Assembly (NCBI GenBank): GCA_016839405.1
Contig: JAEOUJ010000250.1
Span: 1 to 10,309 of the forward strand
Source of the DNA: Candidatus Gerdarchaeota archaeon
Lineage (GTDB): Archaea > Asgardarchaeota > Heimdallarchaeia > JABLTI01
Direction: 5' to 3'
Length of the DNA stretch: 10,309 nt
Shown one piece after another: positions 6,643-10,309 of the stretch. The position numbers were made by a program, and so were the translations under genes. The stretch's first letter is position 1, and the number at the start of each line of letters is the position of its first letter. The notes beneath the pieces are model-generated. The model did no database searches. It was not told where the DNA came from and saw nothing but the letters and a program-made list of their open reading frames with translations.

Positions 6643-6655
6643 ACAATATTTAAAG
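6643..6655 (+). promoter_or_regulatory. Candidate TATA box of the AbrB-PhoU regulator gene
   Basis: ACAATATTTAAAG lies about 27-30 bases before TTG 6679. This spacing puts the transcription start at about 6678, so the message would be leaderless for TTG 6679. If translation begins instead at TTG 6694, which is preceded by GGAG (6681-6684), the message would have a short leader of about 15 bases. Confidence 0.45.
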
Positions 6656-6678
6656 AAAAATCAATTAAGGAATTTTAA

Positions 6679-7698
6679 TTGGAGTCAATCAATTTGGTAG
6701 TTAAAAGAAAAATTCAATTGACAGGCAAATCAACATATACTGTTAGTCTTCCGAGAGAATGGATAACAAGATACAATATTGATCAAGGTGAAGAATTATC
6801 TATCCTTGAGCAAGCTGATGGAACTTTGCTTATTTCAAAAGGAGTTCTAAGTACTTTAAAAGAAAAAGAAATCGTTATTGATATAGATAAAATAGATGAT
6901 ATTAATCTTTTAGAGAAGATTATTATTTCAAAATATTTAGCAGGATTTTCAAAAATTACAATTCGCTCAAGAAATGATATACCACCAAAAATAAGTAAAG
7001 CTATTTCTACAACAGTTGGTAATCTTATTGGAAGCGAGATTATTTCTGAGGGTTTTAAAGAAGTGGAAATTCGTGATTTAGCGATTCATGGTGAATTTCC
7101 ATTAGATAAAGCATTACGACGCGCACATCTTATTGCGAGAAATATGCAAATTGTTGCACTTGATTCTTTCATAAATATTGATATTGATAGTGCTAAAGAC
7201 ATTTTCGAACGGGAAAGCTCAGTTGATAGATTGTATTTCTTAATTCGAAGAGAAATTGTTTCAGCTCTAGAAAATCCTACTTTTCTAAAAGAATTGGATC
7301 TTAAACCTCAAGAAGTATTATATATTTACCCGGTAGCAAAATCACTGGAAAAAATCGCAGATCATTGTGAAGGAATTTCTCAAAGCTGTTTAGATCTTGG
7401 TAAAGGAAAAATCATTGAAGAAGAAGCTAAGGTTTATTTACAAAAATATTCAAAACTAGCTGTAGAAATTCATACACAAGCAATTCAAGCATTTCTTTCA
7501 AAAAAGATAGATTTAGCTTTTAAATCGATTAAAATTTTTGAAAAATTACATAAACAATTAGCAAATAAAGAATTAGCAAGGCAAAGATCCAAAGATATTG
7601 ATGTTGAAATTCAAATTCAACATGTAGAGAGGCACCTTGATAGGATATGTGGTTATGGTTTGGATATTGCAGAAATGGCAATTGATAGAATTCAATAA
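6679..7698 (+). CDS. SpoVT/AbrB-PhoU fusion protein, phosphate uptake regulator
   Basis: Of 339 residues, about 7-53 form a SpoVT/AbrB-like swapped-hairpin DNA-binding domain (V-K-R-K-I-Q-L-T-G-K-S-T-Y-T-V-S-L-P and following). A linking region follows to about 140, and a PhoU-like helical domain fills about 140-335. Helical motifs include E-S-S-V-D at 179-183, S-L-E-K-I-A-D-H-C-E at 222-231 and H-V-E-R-H-L-D-R-I-C at 315-324, the metal-binding type of acidic repeat. Such fusions are common in archaea beside pst genes and probably link phosphate state to transcription; DNA binding is inferred from the domain. An in-frame TAA at 6676-6678 limits the start to TTG 6679 or a later codon such as TTG 6694. 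The gene is divergent from pstS, convergent with phoU and flanked on both sides by Pst genes, which are the likely targets. Confidence 0.88.
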   Translation: MESINLVVKRKIQLTGKSTYTVSLPREWITRYNIDQGEELSILEQADGTLLISKGVLSTLKEKEIVIDIDKIDDINLLEKIIISKYLAGFSKITIRSRNDIPPKISKAISTTVGNLIGSEIISEGFKEVEIRDLAIHGEFPLDKALRRAHLIARNMQIVALDSFINIDIDSAKDIFERESSVDRLYFLIRREIVSALENPTFLKELDLKPQEVLYIYPVAKSLEKIADHCEGISQSCLDLGKGKIIEEEAKVYLQKYSKLAVEIHTQAIQAFLSKKIDLAFKSIKIFEKLHKQLANKELARQRSKDIDVEIQIQHVERHLDRICGYGLDIAEMAIDRIQ

Positions 7699-7718
7699 GT
7701 AATTAAACTCATATTTAT

Positions 7719-7724
7719 AAAAAA
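7719..7724 (-). terminator. U-tract after phoU
   Basis: Six T residues follow the phoU stop codon directly on the minus strand, a plausible archaeal U-tract terminator in the 26-base gap between the convergent phoU and AbrB-PhoU genes. No hairpin or comparable T-run was seen for the plus-strand gene in this gap. Confidence 0.35.
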
Positions 7725-8402
7725 TCAATCTATCGGATCTCTCTTAGCAGCTACTACAAATGTGCTTTCTTCGCCAATATTGCACGCATGATCAGCAATA
7801 CGTTCTATATATCTAATAGATAATATTAAACTAACTGCAGCACGAGTTGTTTTACCATTTTTTTGCATTTCACCAATTATCTCATCGATTAATTTTTCCT
7901 GTAATTTATCGATTTCATCATCTTGTTTTGTCCATTTTTTAGTATCGACAACTTTTCTTTCTAAGAAAAATTGGATGCTCTCAGAATACATTTTATTAGC
8001 TTTTTTAGCCATTTCAATTATCTTCTCAACATATAATTGCATATTAACCATAGATCGATCTATATAGTTAGAACTATGAGCAATGTGAACTGCGTCTCGA
8101 GCAGTTCTTTCAATTTCATTAGCTATTTTTAAACTTGAAATTAGAAAACGCAAATCAGTAGCAAAAGGTTGATGTAAAACAATATTATTTACTATGCTTT
8201 TTTCCAATGACACTCTATATTTTCTTACTTTTTCGAATTTAGCTTCCAGTTCTTTATATAATTCTTCATCATCGTTTAATAAAACAGTTATACTATCATT
8301 CAGCATTTCATCAGTAAGATGTGCCACTTTTTTAAGACGTATAACACTTTTTTCCATCATTTCTTTAAATCGTATTGTTCCGCTAAATTTTGTTTTTTTC
8401 AT
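7725..8402 (-). CDS. phoU: Phosphate signalling/transport regulator PhoU
   Basis: Cytoplasmic all-helical protein of 225 residues, the usual PhoU length, with two three-helix bundles. Each carries the conserved metal-binding signature: E-I-E-R-T-A-R-D-A at 96-104 and Y-I-E-R-I-A-D-H-A-C-N-I-G-E at 198-211. PhoU proteins restrain Pst uptake and, in bacteria, report phosphate status to a PhoR kinase; no such kinase is visible here, so in this organism it more likely acts on PstB or on transcription. Its ATG is preceded by AGAGGA (8415-8410) at 7 bases. It follows pstB by 20 bases on the same strand, so the two should share a transcript. The N-terminal ten residues are basic and resemble no signal peptide. 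Confidence 0.93.
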   Translation of the reverse strand: MKKTKFSGTIRFKEMMEKSVIRLKKVAHLTDEMLNDSITVLLNDDEELYKELEAKFEKVRKYRVSLEKSIVNNIVLHQPFATDLRFLISSLKIANEIERTARDAVHIAHSSNYIDRSMVNMQLYVEKIIEMAKKANKMYSESIQFFLERKVVDTKKWTKQDDEIDKLQEKLIDEIIGEMQKNGKTTRAAVSLILSIRYIERIADHACNIGEESTFVVAAKRDPID

Positions 8403-8422
8403 TATAACTTCCTCTACGCTTT

Positions 8423-9301
8423 TTAACCAAATCTCCCCGAAATATATTCTTCTGTCATTTTTCGCTGTGGCTCTCTAAAAAGCCATTTTGTTCGATTAAA
8501 TTCTATCAATTCGCCTAAATTGAAAAAGGCTGTAAAATCAGAAACACGGGCAGCTTGTTGCATATTATGTGTCACAATAACTACAGTATAATCTTCCTTC
8601 AATTTTGTTATTAAATCTTCTATTTTTGCTGTAGCATGTGGATCTAAGGCACTACATGGTTCATCAAATAAAATTACTTCTGGTTCAACTGAAAGTGCTC
8701 TTGCTATGCACAATCGTTGTTGTTGCCCACCAGATAAAGATAAAGCATTGTCTTTTAATCGATCACTTACTTCATCCCATAAAACAGCTTTTTTAAGGCA
8801 ATTTTCAACAACACCACCCAAATCCTCATGTTTCACACCATGAATATAAGGACCATAAGCAACATTATTTTCAATAGACATAGGGAAAGGATTTGGTTTT
8901 TGGAAAACCATGCCTATACGTTTCCGAAGAGCAACAACATCAATTTTCTCGCCATAGATATTTAAATCATCAAGCATAACTTTTCCTGACACTCTAGAAA
9001 TTGGTACTAAATCATTCATTCGATTTAAATCTCTTAGAAAAGTCGTTTTCCCACAACCTGATGGACCTATTATAGCAGTTACATTATTCAAAAAAATAGG
9101 CATTGAAATAGTATCTAAAACGCGGTTATCGCCATACCAATGACTTAGTTGAATAGTTTCCATCTTAACTTCATATTTCTCAAGTAGCTTTTCGTCAATT
9201 AATTCAGGATAATCTGTTAAATCTTCTGCAATCTTAATAGCAATCTCTGCTTCATTAGATTTCTCTTTAGATAACTTTTTTTCATTTTTTTTAATTGACA
9301 T
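8423..9301 (-). CDS. pstB: Phosphate ABC transporter ATPase PstB
   Basis: Nucleotide-binding subunit that powers phosphate import through PstC-PstA. All ABC motifs are present: Walker [10 protein letters not shown] at 79-87, Q-loop Q134 within F-Q-K-P-N-P-F-P, signature L-S-G-G-Q-Q-Q-R at 189-196, Walker B V-I-L-F-D-E-P at 209-215, D-loop S-A-L-D at 217-220 and switch histidine H245. The F-Q-K-P-N-P-F-P stretch and R-M-N-D-L at 94-98 are typical of PstB rather than other importers. At 292 residues it is about 35 longer than the E. coli protein, the excess being a highly charged lysine/glutamate-rich N terminus (1-45). GGTGA (9310-9306) lies 4 bases before the ATG. It heads its own unit with phoU, separated from pstSCA by the opposing AbrB-PhoU gene. 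Confidence 0.96.
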   Translation of the reverse strand: MSIKKNEKKLSKEKSNEAEIAIKIAEDLTDYPELIDEKLLEKYEVKMETIQLSHWYGDNRVLDTISMPIFLNNVTAIIGPSGCGKTTFLRDLNRMNDLVPISRVSGKVMLDDLNIYGEKIDVVALRKRIGMVFQKPNPFPMSIENNVAYGPYIHGVKHEDLGGVVENCLKKAVLWDEVSDRLKDNALSLSGGQQQRLCIARALSVEPEVILFDEPCSALDPHATAKIEDLITKLKEDYTVVIVTHNMQQAARVSDFTAFFNLGELIEFNRTKWLFREPQRKMTEEYISGRFG

Positions 9302-9347
9302 TAATTCACCACTTAGGTATAAACATAATCCACGACGGATAATTTAC

Positions 9348-9359
9348 AAATATATATTT
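9348..9359 (-). promoter_or_regulatory. Candidate TATA box of pstB-phoU
   Basis: The self-complementary stretch AAATATATATTT lies about 47-58 bases before the pstB ATG. Archaeal spacing predicts a transcript start near 9326 and a leader of about 25 bases that includes GGTGA. This is the clearest TATA-like element in the window. Confidence 0.5.
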
Positions 9360-9402
9360 CGTATAGTAAGACAATAGATGACAATATTAGAATGTAATTT
9401 AA

Positions 9403-9421
9403 AAGATTTTGAAAAAATCTT
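9403..9421. repeat. Perfect inverted repeat in the pstB/iron permease intergenic region
   Basis: AAGATTTT-GAA-AAAATCTT is a perfect 8+3+8 palindrome between the candidate TATA boxes of pstB (9348-9359) and of the FTR1 gene (9454-9465). Its 19-base size suits a dimeric regulator. The whole 236-base gap (9302-9537) otherwise holds only the promoter elements listed. Confidence 0.4.
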
Positions 9422-9453
9422 ATCCAAATTATTAACTGGAAATAAAAGTATAT

Positions 9454-9523
9454 TTTATAAAAAATATTATTGAAGTAACTTTATCTTTTAAATGATGGTT
9501 TTTTTTATGCTATTAAAAAATAA
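9454..9523 (+). promoter_or_regulatory. Candidate promoter region of the FTR1 iron permease gene
   Basis: Two TATA-like elements are visible: TTTATAAAAAAT at 9454-9465, giving a leader of about 50 bases, and TATTAAAAAATA at 9511-9522, whose spacing would give a leaderless start at the ATG (9538). No ribosome binding site precedes the ATG, which favours the second. The choice is not settled. Confidence 0.35.
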
Positions 9524-9537
9524 TATCTTGAAAATAA

Positions 9538-10309
9538 ATGTTTAGTGTAGCAAGTTTTTTGATAACTTTACGTGAAACAATTGAAGCAGCGTTAATTATT
9601 GGTATTCTATTAACGTATTTAAATAAAGTAGATCAGAAGAAATTACGAAAGGATATTTGGATAGGGACAATTGCAGCTATTTTTGTTTCAATAGGAGCAG
9701 CTCTGCTATTTTATTTTGTTTTAGGAGGATTCGAACAATATGAAAATATAATAGAGGGATTTGCTATGATTATTGCTGCAGCAATTTTAACATGGGTAAT
9801 AATTTGGATGTTAAAAACTGGAAAAGATATGAAAGGAAATTTGGAAGAAAAAATTGAAGTAACAATAAGCGGTGAAAAACGATTTGGATTAATCTTTCTT
9901 GCTTTTATTTCTGTAGCGAGAGAAGGCATTGAAACAGTATTATTTATGGTTGGAGTTATTTCTGTTGAAAATAATGTTGCTGCGATAATCTGGTCAAGTA
10001 TTCTAGGTATAATAATATCAGTTATTATTGCATTGATAATATTTTGGGGTGGGAAAAAAATTAACTTGAAGCATTTTTTCAATATAACAAGTGCTATTTT
10101 AATTATCTTCGCTGCGGGATTATTTACTCATGGTATACATGAATTACAAGAATTAGGATGGTTTGGTTCAGAGAACTTCTTTTTTCAAAGAGTTGTTTGG
10201 GATACAAGTGCAATTTTAAATGATAGTACAAATGAAATTGGACGATTTCTTAGAGCTCTTGTTGGTTACCAGGATAAGCCAACATGGTTGGAAATCATTT
10301 CATATGGAA
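9538..10309 (+). CDS. FTR1/EfeU-family iron permease, 3' truncated
   Basis: Membrane protein of which 257 codons are present; the frame runs open to the window edge. It carries both diagnostic iron-binding R-E-x-x-E motifs, R-E-T-I-E at 12-16 in the first membrane segment and R-E-G-I-E at 128-132 in the fourth. Further family matches are the I-I-E-G segment at 71-74, F-W-G-G at 169-172, H-E-L-Q-E at 201-205 and G-Y-Q-x-x-P at 243-248. About six hydrophobic segments are visible, and E. coli EfeU (about 276 residues) suggests only a short part is missing. Yeast Ftr1 and EfeU work with an oxidase or peroxidase partner; none is seen here, though it could lie downstream. It is divergent from pstB, so a link to phosphate control is possible but unproven. 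Confidence 0.9.
   Translation, partial: MFSVASFLITLRETIEAALIIGILLTYLNKVDQKKLRKDIWIGTIAAIFVSIGAALLFYFVLGGFEQYENIIEGFAMIIAAAILTWVIIWMLKTGKDMKGNLEEKIEVTISGEKRFGLIFLAFISVAREGIETVLFMVGVISVENNVAAIIWSSILGIIISVIIALIIFWGGKKINLKHFFNITSAILIIFAAGLFTHGIHELQELGWFGSENFFFQRVVWDTSAILNDSTNEIGRFLRALVGYQDKPTWLEIISYG

Noticed and set aside
8194..8478. Plus-strand open frame of 94 codons
   Set aside because: Antisense to phoU and the end of pstB, serine/phenylalanine-rich as expected from reversed AT-rich codons.
9711..10082. Minus-strand open frame of 123 codons
   Set aside because: Antisense to the FTR1-type gene, whose forward frame has both RExxE motifs and is clearly the real one.

Overview
The window is AT-rich DNA, by eye about one third G+C, and is almost certainly from an archaeon. 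The evidence is a PurP-type formate-dependent purine enzyme, a SpoVT/AbrB-PhoU fusion regulator, archaeal TATA-like boxes about 25-30 bases before predicted transcript starts, GGTGA/GAGGA ribosome binding sites, TTG start codons and U-tract gene ends. The lineage cannot be fixed from sequence alone. A low-GC Asgard or thaumarchaeal genome would fit, but this is a guess. Nearly everything here is phosphate uptake and its control. No RNA genes, insertion sequences, CRISPR arrays or large repeats were seen, and no gene-free stretch exceeds 300 bases.

Left part (1-2265, plus strand): a putative operon of a DUF47/PhoU-like protein (5' end outside the window), a PiT-family phosphate permease, and a second, divergent DUF47-like protein. 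The last carries an unusual cysteine cluster and an EF-hand-like acidic loop. The operon ends in a hairpin plus T-run and converges on purP, which is on the minus strand (2265-3272).

Middle (3385-6492, minus strand): pstS-pstC-pstA, the binding protein and two permeases of the high-affinity phosphate ABC importer. pstC and pstA overlap by 4 bases (ATGA). pstS and pstC are separated by 100 bases holding a perfect hairpin. PstA has an unusual N-terminal extension of about 110 residues with two predicted membrane segments. Divergent from pstS, across a 186-base intergenic region with a 9-base direct repeat, lies a plus-strand AbrB-PhoU regulator (6679-7698).

Right part: pstB (ATPase) and phoU (minus strand, 9301-7725) form a separate unit converging on the AbrB-PhoU gene. 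The Pst system is therefore split into pstSCA and pstB-phoU, with a regulator of opposite orientation between them. Divergent from pstB is the start of an FTR1/EfeU-type iron permease gene (9538 to the window end, truncated). Its promoter region contains a perfect 8-base inverted repeat.

Together the genes encode two phosphate import routes (ion-coupled PiT and ATP-driven Pst) and four different PhoU-superfamily proteins probably controlling them. purP and the iron permease sit at the edges of this phosphate island.
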